Assembly (NCBI GenBank): GCA_947502145.1
Contig: CANMYO010000003.1
Location: forward strand, 186,001-250,000
Direction of reading: 5' to 3'
Length of the DNA stretch: 64,000 nucleotides
Source: an uncultured Paracoccaceae bacterium
GTDB taxonomy: Bacteria; Pseudomonadota; Alphaproteobacteria; Rhodobacterales; Rhodobacteraceae
Both the position numbers and the translations under genes were made by a program. This document shows positions 45,319 to 53,495 of this stretch, one piece after another. How positions within the stretch are numbered: the first letter of the stretch is position 1; the number at the start of each line of letters is the position of its first letter. The notes below the pieces were generated by a model. That model was not told where the DNA came from and did no database searches. It worked only from the letters and a program-made list of their open reading frames with translations.

Positions 45319-46334
45319 TCAACCGTAAGACTTGCATTGTAGTCGGCGCTGGAGCAAGCGCCGATGTTGGGTTTCCTCTCGGAGTCAAGCTCAAAGCGGA
45401 AGTCGCAGAGATCCTGAGCGGACGAGATCCGAGTACCAAAGATTGGTTTTTAGGCTGCGTCGCGCTTCAAAACGGCAACCAGCGAAGAGCAGCTGAAGAC
45501 GTATTGGCACGGTGTGCTAGATATCGGGATCAAATAATTGGGGCGGCGTCAGTGGACAATTTCCTGGATCAGAGAAGGAACGATCAGGAAATGGTGTTAG
45601 CTGCTAAGGCAGCAATATATTTTGCTATTTCGCGTGCTGAGCAAAGCTGTGTCATCGGTAGAAAGCTTAGGGGACAAGCCATCCAAAGCGCAGCCCCAGA
45701 CTACTTCATCAATCCGCTCATGAATTTTGTATCGCGTGGTCATACACGCGAAGATATTCTGGAGAGTCTTCGCAACTTGACGTTTGTCACTTTCAATTAC
45801 GATCGAGCAATTGAAAGGTCCGTAGTAATTTGGCTTAAGGAAAATTTTCATATCGATTCGTCGGAAACTCTGAAGTTTTTGGACGTCAAGCATGTTTACG
45901 GTAGTCTCGGAACCTATGATCCTTTGGAAGCAGGAAATTATTTCGATTTTCAGGGTCAGTTCCCCATGTCGAATCCGCACATCGAAATAGCAAAATTCGC
46001 TGGCAGGATTAGCCTATTCACAGAGCAAACCAATGCAAAGATACGGAGCGAGATCATTGACGCGTTAAGGGGTGCCAAGACAGTATTCTATTTGGGATTT
46101 GGGTTTGAAGAACAGAATACACGCCTATTGAAATGTGGCTCGAACTCGGCGATCTTTGCAACGACCTATGGAATGGGGGCGGCAAATTCAGACAGCGTCC
46201 AGAGAATAATCGGCGTGAACCATGGGATCATTAAACCGAATATAGAGAATTTTATTACGCTGTTTGACGGAAAGGCGAAAGCGCTTTTTCAAGAACATTA
46301 CTTCGATATTGCGAGCGCCATTGGAAGTATCTGA
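45315..46334 (+). CDS. SIR2-like domain protein, candidate NAD-consuming defence effector
   Basis: A 339-residue protein. CIVVGAGASADVGFPLGVKL carries the GAGAS nucleotide-binding loop of SIR2/TIR-like NADases; NLTFVTFNYDRAIERSVV matches the T-x-N-Y-D catalytic Asn region; FLDVKHVYGSLG contains the likely catalytic His; AKTVFYLGFGFEEQNTRLLKCG completes the fold. This resembles the SIR2_2 family (PF13289-type), found in anti-phage systems as NAD+-depleting effectors. Base and codon composition is clearly AT-richer than neighbours, indicating transfer. No membrane segments. Coupled to a 51-codon ORF upstream. Function is inferred, not shown. Confidence 0.75.
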   Translation: MINRKTCIVVGAGASADVGFPLGVKLKAEVAEILSGRDPSTKDWFLGCVALQNGNQRRAAEDVLARCARYRDQIIGAASVDNFLDQRRNDQEMVLAAKAAIYFAISRAEQSCVIGRKLRGQAIQSAAPDYFINPLMNFVSRGHTREDILESLRNLTFVTFNYDRAIERSVVIWLKENFHIDSSETLKFLDVKHVYGSLGTYDPLEAGNYFDFQGQFPMSNPHIEIAKFAGRISLFTEQTNAKIRSEIIDALRGAKTVFYLGFGFEEQNTRLLKCGSNSAIFATTYGMGAANSDSVQRIIGVNHGIIKPNIENFITLFDGKAKALFQEHYFDIASAIGSI

Positions 46335-46381
46335 AACTCAATGCTTGCTTGGTGTAAACGTTTGGATTTCTTGTGGCACCC

Positions 46382-46492
46382 CCAAACGCTCCGCGTTTGG
46401 CAGCGCCCGTATCCGGGGCTCCGCCCGTTCAGCCCTGAAACCGTCCACTGGACGGTTTCCAAGACGGGCTTCACCCTCTCCCACGGGGAGGG
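46382..46492. repeat. Cluster of short perfect palindromes (REP-like)
   Basis: Three to four stem-loops in 110 bp: CCAAACGC-TCC-GCGTTTGG (46382-46400), GGGC-TCC-GCCC (46416-46426), GAAACCGTCC-ACT-GGACGGTTTC (46437-46459) and CCCTC(T)CCC-AC-GGGGAGGG (46474-46492). Two share the TCC loop. They follow the SIR2-like gene in the 362-bp gap 46335-46696, where no convincing gene is seen. The look is that of a repetitive extragenic palindrome element, probably present elsewhere in the genome, and it may end the insert's transcript. Confidence 0.65.
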
Positions 46493-46696
46493 CGCATCTT
46501 CCACGCTCTCAATCCAGAGCACCCTTCCGCCTGCTGCACCGTCCCGCGCCGCACGACGCCTCCCCGAGGTCCGGGCGCTGGCGGCAAGATCGGACAGCAC
46601 CGCGCCATGGCAAGGTGCGCTCTTCAATGCCTGCTGAAACTATTCCCCCACCGCCCCGTGACTCCTGTGTTCATTCCGAACAATGAGGAGAAGCCT

Positions 46697-46903
46697 ATGA
46701 CGAAACTTATCATCACAACGGCCTTGGCCACACTCGTGGCGACGGCGGCGATGGCCAAAGGTCACGATCAAAGCGGCAATGTTGACGACGTTCCGGGCCA
46801 GAACGTTGGCGTAGAGACGGTTGCACCGGCCTGGACATTGGGTAACGCGCGTTCGGGCGGCAAGGGCAAGGGGCCGGGTGATCGGCCGGTCGGCCCCAAG
46901 TAG
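46697..46903 (+). CDS. Small exported glycine-rich protein
   Basis: A 68-residue protein from ATG 46697 with GAGGAG 6 bp upstream. MTKLIITTALATLVATAAMAKGHDQ is a signal peptide with an AMA cleavage site. The mature 48 residues are Gly/Asn/Pro-rich (SGNVDDVPGQNVGVETVAP...) and end KGKGPGDRPVGPK. No known family. Followed by a hairpin terminator. Confidence 0.65.
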   Translation: MTKLIITTALATLVATAAMAKGHDQSGNVDDVPGQNVGVETVAPAWTLGNARSGGKGKGPGDRPVGPK

Positions 46904-46911
46904 GAACCATT

Positions 46912-46935
46912 TGCGCGTCGCCACGGCGGCGCGCA
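46912..46935 (+). terminator. Hairpin after the small exported protein
   Basis: TGCGCGTCGCC / GGCGGCGCGCA: 11-bp stem with one T-G wobble, followed about 11 bp on by ATTTTC. It begins 8 bp after the stop codon. Confidence 0.55.
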
Positions 46936-47761
46936 TCGGCCCATTTTCATTCACGCCCTCGCTGTCTGCAACGCCCTGAAACCCCACGAAAAAAGGCTTT
47001 GCCATCCACATGCTTACCCCCAACTTTTCCCCAGATCGCTCCACAAGAACATTCCGCTAACCTGTCACAAAACGGTTGCACGACTCACCCGGCCCGCGCC
47101 AACCTCAACCCATCGCAGACGACTTCAATGTAACGGAGCGATACGCAAAGACCCTCAGGGGTGAAGGCGGATTGGAACAGGCAACTGTGAAGGTGGCGCG
47201 CACGTTTGGGAAACAAGCCAACCTGATGTCACTTGAGGGCAGAAGGACGGGCGGTTTCACCGGGTTGATGCGGGTCAAAGGGGGCGTTTCGGCAAACCCG
47301 ATGATCGTTGCGGCGGACGGACAGGGGGCAACCTCTGGAAGGACAAGGCAGCAGCAGACCGGGGGGAACTCTGGATGCATTGATCAATCTGACCTTCGGG
47401 AAAGATTGCTCAGGAAGGTGTCAGGGGGGCCTCGGCCCATGCATAGACCGCGTCTAAGCACCTGATGCCTTTTCTGATTCCGGCCCCCAAAAAATTCGCG
47501 ACACTGACGAAAAACGAGGCTGACCCGCAGTGCGCACCAGCCTCGTCGTCAAGGTATTTACCGCGTCTATAAGCACCTGTGCCCCGTGCCTACCCCGCAC
47601 GGGCGGTTCAATCAACCAAATATTGGCCCCCGCGGCGCGTAACCCACCACCAGTGCCAATCGGCCACAGATGTTGTGGTCCTGCCAAAGGCGAGAAAATG
47701 CGCGCTATGGTGAAACTCTTTTGCGCGCGCCTGCGTATCTTGATGAAAGAGGAGCCACCAC
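46936..47761. other. Gene-poor stretch with short repeats
   Basis: About 825 bp with no convincing gene. Open frames here begin with TTG and lack ribosome sites. It holds a direct repeat of ACCGCGTCTA(TA)AGCACCTG at about 47448 and 47560, and an inverted repeat ACGAGGCTG (47514-47522) / CAGCCTCGT (47538-47546) around a GTGCGCAC palindrome. It may be decayed DNA or carry small RNA. Confidence 0.5.
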
Positions 47762-47833
47762 ATGTTCAAGATCGAAACAACGACCACCATTCTTTACGTT
47801 CTGGCGCGCAACGCGATCGAGCGGAAAAAATAG
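47762..47833 (+). CDS. Micro-protein candidate, 23 residues
   Basis: ATG at 47762 with GAGGAG 7 bp upstream. It encodes MFKIETTTTILYVLARNAIE plus RKK, a short hydrophobic core with a basic end. The size is at the edge of detectability, so support is the strong ribosome site and membrane-like composition. Function unknown. Confidence 0.4.
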   Translation: MFKIETTTTILYVLARNAIERKK

Positions 47834-47888
47834 CGACGGAAAACCGGGGCGGTGGCGTTTTACCTTCATCACAACGATGGAGCGCGCC

Positions 47889-47984
47889 ATGCGATATCTT
47901 CCCCACGTTTTTCTTGTTCTCATGGGCGGTGCCAGTCTGGCCGCCTTCCTGACCGCGAGCCCAATCGCCGCACTGCCCTGGTAG
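47889..47984 (+). CDS. Micro-protein candidate, 31 residues, membrane
   Basis: ATG at 47889, with GGAG 6 bp upstream. MRYLPHVFLVLMGGASLAAF continues to a PW end: a single hydrophobic helix. An ATG at 47877 four codons upstream is less likely. A hairpin follows about 60 bp later. Function unknown; it may be a small membrane regulator. Confidence 0.4.
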   Translation: MRYLPHVFLVLMGGASLAAFLTASPIAALPW

Positions 47985-48042
47985 GCGGCGTTCCGGGCCT
48001 CGCGCACTGCGGCACCCATCCTCCGATGTTGGGTGTCACACC

Positions 48043-48071
48043 GAAGGGCGGTGCCCCAATCGCCGCCCTTC
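48043..48071. terminator. Hairpin between micro-ORFs and a convergent hydrolase gene
   Basis: GAAGGGCGG / CCGCCCTTC, perfect 9-bp arms, 11-base loop. A second, weaker hairpin (CACCCA...TGGGTG) lies just before it, at 48013-48037. Confidence 0.5.
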
Positions 48072-48099
48072 ACATCATCTCCCGCGTGTTGCTTGCGGG

Positions 48100-48846
48100 T
48101 CAGGTGACAGCCAGATAGGCACGCACCGCCGCCTCAACCTCGCGCGGTTTTTCAGCATGCAGCCAATGCGCCGCACCGGGAATCTTGGCAAATTTTGCAG
48201 CTGGAAACAGCGCTTTGATCCTGTCGCGATGCGCCGGCTGGACGTAATCGCTGTTCCCGCCCGACAGGAACAGGGTTGGCCCGTCAAACGCCACGTCGAG
48301 ATCGGGAAACCCGATGATCTTGTCCATTTCATCGGCCAGCACATCGAGATTGAGCCGCCAGCGTTTCTCTTTCAGGTCAAGACTTTGCAGCAGGAACGTG
48401 TCAACGCCGGGTTCCAGCCCGGTCAATTGGGCCGCCGCCTCAGCGCGGTTGCTGATGTTTTGCAGATCGACCCGGCGCATCGCCGCGATGGGCCCCATTT
48501 GGCTGTGCGTGTAGGCAATCGGCGCGATATCTGCGGCGATCAGCCGGTTCACCTTGGCCGGTTGCGTCAGGGCCAGAACCATCGCCGCCTTGCCGCCCAT
48601 CGAATGCCCCAGAACATCCATTGGCGCATCAATCAGCGCGGCCAGATCAGCGGCCATGTCGTGATAGGAATGGGTGTCATGCCACGGGCTGCCGCCATGA
48701 TTGCGCATGTCAACCGCGACAACCCGGCGGTCCTGCGCCCACCGTTTGCACAAAACCCCCCAGTTGCGGGCAGAGCCGAATAACCCGTGCGCAATCAAAA
48801 GGTCAGGTAATTCAGTCTGTTGGCCGTATTCTACCGTGTTGAGCAT
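48100..48846 (-). CDS. Alpha/beta fold hydrolase (YbfF-like)
   Basis: A 248-residue protein from ATG 48846: MLNTVEYGQQTELPDLLIAH, then GLFGSARNWGVLCKRW. Nucleophile elbow VLGHSMGGKAAMVLAL (Ser), later Asp region TLFLSGGNSDYVQPAHRDRI and catalytic His in IPGAAHWLHAEKPREVEAAV. YbfF-type esterases act on acyl-CoA or malonyl-type thioesters. A longer upstream reading frame exists but the family starts near here. Convergent with the micro-ORFs; divergent from the small membrane protein. Confidence 0.9.
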   Translation of the reverse strand: MLNTVEYGQQTELPDLLIAHGLFGSARNWGVLCKRWAQDRRVVAVDMRNHGGSPWHDTHSYHDMAADLAALIDAPMDVLGHSMGGKAAMVLALTQPAKVNRLIAADIAPIAYTHSQMGPIAAMRRVDLQNISNRAEAAAQLTGLEPGVDTFLLQSLDLKEKRWRLNLDVLADEMDKIIGFPDLDVAFDGPTLFLSGGNSDYVQPAHRDRIKALFPAAKFAKIPGAAHWLHAEKPREVEAAVRAYLAVT

Positions 48847-48923
48847 ACACCATCCCTTTGGCAATTCCGCGCCGAACCTTCCACAATGGTTGAGCCATCG
48901 CAACACCCGCGCTAAGAGGCGAT

Positions 48924-49295
48924 ATGCCGGGGGACAAGATCACAGATTATGCCGAAGAGATCAGCAATTTGCTGACCGAACGGTTGCGCATTAAGGGCCG
49001 CTCGCTTGAACAAAAGATCTATCGCTCGGGCCGGCAGATGCCTGCCCGGATCAAGCGCGACGCGCAATCCGTGGCGCAGGCGATGGTGTTGTGCCAGAAT
49101 CCAAAACTGGCCCGGATGGTGGATCAGGCCGCGATTGGACGGGCGGCGGAGAATGTGATCAGCCATCTGACGTCCATTGATCGCGCCGAGGTGATGAAAA
49201 CCCGCATCCTGCTGGCAACGGCCAAGGTCGCGGCCTTTGCGATCGTGGTCTTTGTGGTGCTGGTGACGATGGCCTACAAGCGCGGCATGATCTAG
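48924..49295 (+). CDS. Small tail-anchored protein, unknown function
   Basis: A 123-residue protein. The first 95 residues are charged and helical (EEISNLLTERLRIKGRSLEQKIYRSGRQMPARIKRDAQSVAQAM); the last 25 form a single membrane helix (ATAKVAAFAIVVFVVLVTMAY), so it is probably tail-anchored with the soluble part in the cytoplasm. No domain recognised. Divergent from the hydrolase gene. Confidence 0.65.
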   Translation: MPGDKITDYAEEISNLLTERLRIKGRSLEQKIYRSGRQMPARIKRDAQSVAQAMVLCQNPKLARMVDQAAIGRAAENVISHLTSIDRAEVMKTRILLATAKVAAFAIVVFVVLVTMAYKRGMI

Positions 49296-49351
49296 GGCTT
49301 TGCGCGGGCTGTTAGCGCTGCCATACTCACCGCATTCGCCGGGGGGGAACC

Positions 49352-50584
49352 ATGTCAGAACAAGAGCTATCGCAATACATTCGTGCGGCAAAAACCCATC
49401 TGCGCGGGCTGACGGATGTCAGGGCCGCCTTTGCAGAGGTGCGCGACGCGATGCTGGCCGAAGTTGACGCCATTGGCGATCTGCGTGCCAGCGGTGGCGC
49501 GGTCATTCCCGAACTGGATTATGCAGCACTTGCCAATGATCGGGTCAGCGATGCGACCCGCGCAGAGATCCGCCACCGCGGTTGCGCAGTTGTGCGGGGC
49601 GTATTTGACAAGGCGCAGGTTGCTGATTGGAATGATGAAATTGGCGATTACATCGCCCGCAACGACTATCTCAGCAAGGCCAGAGAAAAGGCCGGGATCG
49701 ACAAGTATTTTGCAGATCTTGCGGACGGGGCGCCGCAGATCTACGGGCTGTATTGGTCGCGGCCGCAGGTGATGGCGCGGCAGGATCTGGCGATGGCGGC
49801 GACAAAGAGGTTTCTCAACCGGTTGTGGGATGTGGCCGGACCGATGGGGGATGAGTTTGATCCCGATCATGACTTTGCCTATGCGGACCGCACCCGGCGA
49901 CGTGAACCGGGTGATACGACGCTTGGCCTGTCGCCACATATGGATTCGGGCAGTTATGAACGCTGGCTTGATCCGGCCTATCAGAAAATCTATGGCGCGA
50001 TCTTTGCCGGGCACTGGCAGCGGTATGATCCCTGGAAAGCCACCTTTCGCACCCAGACCCGCGAATATGCCTCGCCGGCGGTCTGTTCGATGTTTCGCAC
50101 CTTTCAGGGCTGGACCGGACTAACCACCCAGGGGCCGGCGGATGGCACGCTCAGCTTGCTGCCGCTGTCGCAATCCATCGCCTATTTCCTGTTGCGCGCC
50201 CTGCAGGATGATGTGGCTGACGATGACCTTTGCGGGGCGATGCCGGGGCGGGCGTTGGGGGCCAGCCCTGAGTGGCACGGCGACATCCTGCACGGGCTGA
50301 CCAGCATCCCGGTGGTGGAACCCGGCGATACCGTCTGGTGGCACCCCGATGTCATTCATGCCGTGGCCAATGAACACAACGGTCAGGATTATGCGAATGT
50401 GATCTACATCGGTGCCTCGCCGGTATGTGCCAAGAACGCGGCCTATGTCGCCAAGCAGGCGCAGGCGTTTCTGGCCGGGCGCTCCGCCCCCGATTTTGCG
50501 CCCGAAGACTACGAAGTCGATTTTGTCGGGCGGGCCACGGTTGATGATCTGACAGCGCTGGGGCGTGCCCAGATGGGCTTATGA
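49352..50584 (+). CDS. DUF1479 (YbiU-like) protein, putative Fe(II)/2-oxoglutarate-type oxygenase
   Basis: A 410-residue protein. The body matches YbiU/DUF1479: RGCAVVRGVFDKAQVADWNDEIGDYIARNDY near residue 80, LSPHMDSGSYERWLDPAYQKIY with an HxD metal pair, and VEPGDTVWWHPDVIHAVANEHNG with the distal His. The cupin-like fold and HxD...H triad suggest a non-haem iron oxygenase, but the substrate is not known. GGGGGGGAACC lies upstream. It is followed by a flavoprotein gene 12 bp later, probably one operon. Confidence 0.88.
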   Translation: MSEQELSQYIRAAKTHLRGLTDVRAAFAEVRDAMLAEVDAIGDLRASGGAVIPELDYAALANDRVSDATRAEIRHRGCAVVRGVFDKAQVADWNDEIGDYIARNDYLSKAREKAGIDKYFADLADGAPQIYGLYWSRPQVMARQDLAMAATKRFLNRLWDVAGPMGDEFDPDHDFAYADRTRRREPGDTTLGLSPHMDSGSYERWLDPAYQKIYGAIFAGHWQRYDPWKATFRTQTREYASPAVCSMFRTFQGWTGLTTQGPADGTLSLLPLSQSIAYFLLRALQDDVADDDLCGAMPGRALGASPEWHGDILHGLTSIPVVEPGDTVWWHPDVIHAVANEHNGQDYANVIYIGASPVCAKNAAYVAKQAQAFLAGRSAPDFAPEDYEVDFVGRATVDDLTALGRAQMGL

Positions 50585-50596
50585 AGGGACGCTGAC

Positions 50597-51241
50597 ATGG
50601 CTGAGCTAAAACAGGAATTTCTGATCAAAACCGAACAGGCCCTGCGCGATGCCTTTCCGCCGGTGCATGATCTTGCGCAGCGCAAATGCCTGCCGCAGCT
50701 GGATCAACATGCGCGCGATTTCCTGGCGCGGGCACCGTTCCTTTGCATCGGGACGCAATCGCCAGACGGCACCGCAGATGTCAGCCCGCGCGGCGACCCG
50801 TGCGGCTTTGTGAAGGTCCTTGATGATCATACCCTGCTGATCCCGGATCGTCCGGGAAACAACCGTCTTGTTACTCTGTCCAACATCATTGCCAATCCGG
50901 TCGTCGGACTGCTGTTTCTGGTGCCAGGCTATGACGAAACGATGCGCATCAACGGGCGGGCGTCGATCTCATACGACCCGGACCTTTTGTCACAAGTGTC
51001 GGTCCAGGGCAGGGTGCCGCGCGTGGCCATCGTGGTCCGCGTGGATGAGGTCTTTATCCATTGCGCCAAAGCCTTCCGAAGGTCCCGCCTGTGGGACCCC
51101 GCGACGTTTCAGGATCGGTCAGAGATGCCCAGCCTGATGAAGATCATGCTCGATCAGACTGGCAATGCACCTGACGATCCTGATGCTTTGGCGCAACTGG
51201 ATCAGCACCTTGAGGAACGCTACCGCGAAACCATGTACTGA
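50597..51241 (+). CDS. PPOX-type FMN-binding flavoprotein (MSMEG_1061-like)
   Basis: A 214-residue split-barrel protein. RAPFLCIGTQSPDGTADVSPRGDPCGFVKVLDDHTLLIPDRPGNNRLVTLSNIIANPVVGLLFLVPG holds the FMN-binding strands, and the C-terminal AFRRSRLWDPATF is common in the MSMEG_1061 subgroup. Such proteins oxidise or bind FMN/F420-related cofactors. Operon with the DUF1479 gene; together they might act on one small molecule. Confidence 0.85.
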   Translation: MAELKQEFLIKTEQALRDAFPPVHDLAQRKCLPQLDQHARDFLARAPFLCIGTQSPDGTADVSPRGDPCGFVKVLDDHTLLIPDRPGNNRLVTLSNIIANPVVGLLFLVPGYDETMRINGRASISYDPDLLSQVSVQGRVPRVAIVVRVDEVFIHCAKAFRRSRLWDPATFQDRSEMPSLMKIMLDQTGNAPDDPDALAQLDQHLEERYRETMY

Positions 51242-51256
51242 TCCGGCCGTGGTGCC

Positions 51257-52552
51257 CTAGCGGTTTGGATAGACCGGGAACCGGTCGCACAGGGCTTCGA
51301 CTTCGGCTTTCACCTTGGCCTCGACCGCGGCATTGCCGTCTGCGCCATGTGTCGCCAGCCCGTCGGTGACTTCGACAATCCAATCGGCAATCTGGCGGAA
51401 CTCTTCCTCGCCAAAGCCACGGGTTGTCCCGACAGGTGTGCCCAGACGGATGCCAGACGTCACGGTGGGCTTTTCGGGATCAAACGGGATGCCATTCTTG
51501 TTGCAGGTGATGTGGGCGCGTTCCAGCGCCTTTTCGGTGTCATTGCCCTTGACGCCCTTGGGGCGCAGATCGACCAGCATCACATGGGTGTCGGTGCCGC
51601 CGGTGACAATGTCCAATCCACCTTTCATCAGTTGATCGGCCAGCGCCTGCGCGTTTTTGACAACCTGCTCCTGATAGGTGCGGAAATCCGGGCGCAGAGC
51701 CTCACCAAAGGCGACGGCCTTGCCTGCGATCACATGCATCAGCGGGCCGCCCTGAATGCCGGGGAAAATGGCAGAGTTGACCTTTTTGGCGATGGCTTCG
51801 TCATTGGTGACGATCATGCCGCCACGGGGGCCGCGCAGCGTCTTGTGCGTCGTGGTTGTCGCCACATGCGCATGCGGGAAGGGCGAGGGGTAAAGCCCGG
51901 TCGCTACCAACCCGGCAAAATGGGCCATGTCCACCATCAGGTAGGCCCCGACACTGTCGGCAATTTCGCGCATACGGGCAAAGTCAATGATCCGCGGAAT
52001 GGCAGAGCCGCCGGCAATGATCATCTTGGGCTGATGTTCGCTCGCCAGCTCTTGCAGCTGCGCGTAATCCAGCAGGCTGTCCTGCTGGCGCACACCGTAT
52101 TGCACCGCGTTGAACCACTTGCCCGACTGGTTTGGCTTGGCGCCGTGGGTCAGGTGGCCGCCCGCGTCCAGTGACATCCCGAGGATCGTATCGCCGGGCT
52201 GCAGCAGCGCCTGAAACACACCCTGGTTGGCCTGGCTGCCAGAGTTGGGCTGGACGTTGGCGAATGCACAGTCAAACAGCTTTTTGGCGCGCTCGATCGC
52301 AAGGTTTTCAGCAACGTCGACGTGCTGGCAGCCACCGTAATAGCGGCGTCCGGGATACCCTTCGGCGTACTTGTTGGTCATCACGCCGCCCTGGGCTTCC
52401 ATGACGGCGGCAGAAACGATGTTTTCTGACGCGATCAGCTCAATCTCTTTGCGCTGACGACCCAGTTCCGCCTGCATGGCTGCGTGGATTTCGGGGTCGC
52501 GGGTAGCAAGTTTTTCGGTAAAGAAACCGTCGTCGCGAATCGTGGCGTTCAT
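51257..52552 (-). CDS. glyA: Serine hydroxymethyltransferase
   Basis: A 431-residue PLP enzyme. [20 protein letters not shown] starts after AAAGGACGCGCC (ATG 52552; the frame opens 7 codons earlier with GTG). Key sites are [33 protein letters not shown], and the PLP Lys motif [18 protein letters not shown]. It converts serine and tetrahydrofolate to glycine and methylene-THF. No riboswitch could be recognised in the 170 bp upstream. Divergent from nadK. Confidence 0.97.
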   Translation of the reverse strand: MNATIRDDGFFTEKLATRDPEIHAAMQAELGRQRKEIELIASENIVSAAVMEAQGGVMTNKYAEGYPGRRYYGGCQHVDVAENLAIERAKKLFDCAFANVQPNSGSQANQGVFQALLQPGDTILGMSLDAGGHLTHGAKPNQSGKWFNAVQYGVRQQDSLLDYAQLQELASEHQPKMIIAGGSAIPRIIDFARMREIADSVGAYLMVDMAHFAGLVATGLYPSPFPHAHVATTTTHKTLRGPRGGMIVTNDEAIAKKVNSAIFPGIQGGPLMHVIAGKAVAFGEALRPDFRTYQEQVVKNAQALADQLMKGGLDIVTGGTDTHVMLVDLRPKGVKGNDTEKALERAHITCNKNGIPFDPEKPTVTSGIRLGTPVGTTRGFGEEEFRQIADWIVEVTDGLATHGADGNAAVEAKVKAEVEALCDRFPVYPNR

Positions 52553-52724
52553 GGCGCGTCCTTTGGCTGGCACTCAACTTTGGCCCTCATAGGACATCTG
52601 GGGCATCCTCAAAAGGGCCAAAACGACCAACAAGATCATGAGCCCGGCACATGGGTTCCCTTAGGTTACCTTGCGTTTCAGATCGGAACAGTCAACAAAT
52701 GTCACGAAATCAAGGACGACGCGC

Positions 52725-53489
52725 ATGTCAGCACCCAAAATTGCCTTTGTTGCCAGTGATGTGCCGACAGCGCAGTCCGCACGTACAGAGCTTGCCAAGC
52801 GCTATGGCGATACCCAACCCGCAGAGGCCGATGTCATTGTCGCACTTGGCGGGGACGGCTTCATGTTGCAGACCCTGCACGGCACGCAGGACTTGCGCGC
52901 GGCGGTGTATGGGATGAACCGTGGCACGGTCGGCTTCCTGATGAACGAATTTTCCGCCGATGATCTGCCTGCCAGGCTGGCCGAAGCCGAAGAGGCCACG
53001 ATCAATCCGCTGCACATGACCGCGCTGGACGCCACCGGCCAGATGCACGAAGGGCTGGCCATCAACGAAGTGTCGCTGCTGCGCGCAGGTCCGCAAGCGG
53101 CCAAGCTGCGCATCACGGTTGATGGCCGAATGCGGATGCCTGAACTGGTTTGTGACGGCGCGCTGGTGGCAACACCTGCCGGGTCAACCGCGTATAATTA
53201 CTCTGCCCATGGGCCGATCCTGCCAATTGGCTCTGGTGTGCTGGCGCTGACGGCGATGGCGGCATTCCGGCCCCGGCGCTGGCGTGGGGCCCTGCTGCCC
53301 AAGGCGGCGGTGGTGCGGTTTGATGTGCTGGACGCGGACAAGCGCCCGGTGATGGCCGAGGCGGACAGCAAATCGGTGCGCAATGTCGTCAGCGTTGAAA
53401 TCCGGTCCGACTCCAGCATCGGCCACCGCATCCTGTTTGATCCCGGTCACGGGCTGGAAGAACGCCTGCTGCGCGAACAATTTGCCTGA
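52725..53489 (+). CDS. nadK: NAD kinase
   Basis: A 254-residue protein from ATG 52725 ([19 protein letters not shown]). The GGDG motif ([16 protein letters not shown]), [14 protein letters not shown] and the NAD-binding [27 protein letters not shown] are intact. It phosphorylates NAD to NADP using ATP. AAGGAC precedes the start. It ends close to the convergent M81 gene (6 bp). Confidence 0.95.
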   Translation: MSAPKIAFVASDVPTAQSARTELAKRYGDTQPAEADVIVALGGDGFMLQTLHGTQDLRAAVYGMNRGTVGFLMNEFSADDLPARLAEAEEATINPLHMTALDATGQMHEGLAINEVSLLRAGPQAAKLRITVDGRMRMPELVCDGALVATPAGSTAYNYSAHGPILPIGSGVLALTAMAAFRPRRWRGALLPKAAVVRFDVLDADKRPVMAEADSKSVRNVVSVEIRSDSSIGHRILFDPGHGLEERLLREQFA

Positions 53490-53495
53490 GCGGCC

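Noticed and set aside
46264-46686. Open frame running from the end of the SIR2-like gene across the palindrome cluster
   Set aside because: Its translation is dominated by the palindromes (Arg/Ser/Pro-rich), it begins within another gene, and no start site is evident.
47076-47465. 129-codon open frame in the gene-poor stretch
   Set aside because: It begins with TTG, has no ribosome site, and its composition is not protein-like. The opposite strand frame (47105-47380) is equally unconvincing.
52553-52724. Glycine or folate-type riboswitch in front of glyA
   Set aside because: The 172-bp divergent gap with nadK shows no recognisable conserved riboswitch core by eye.
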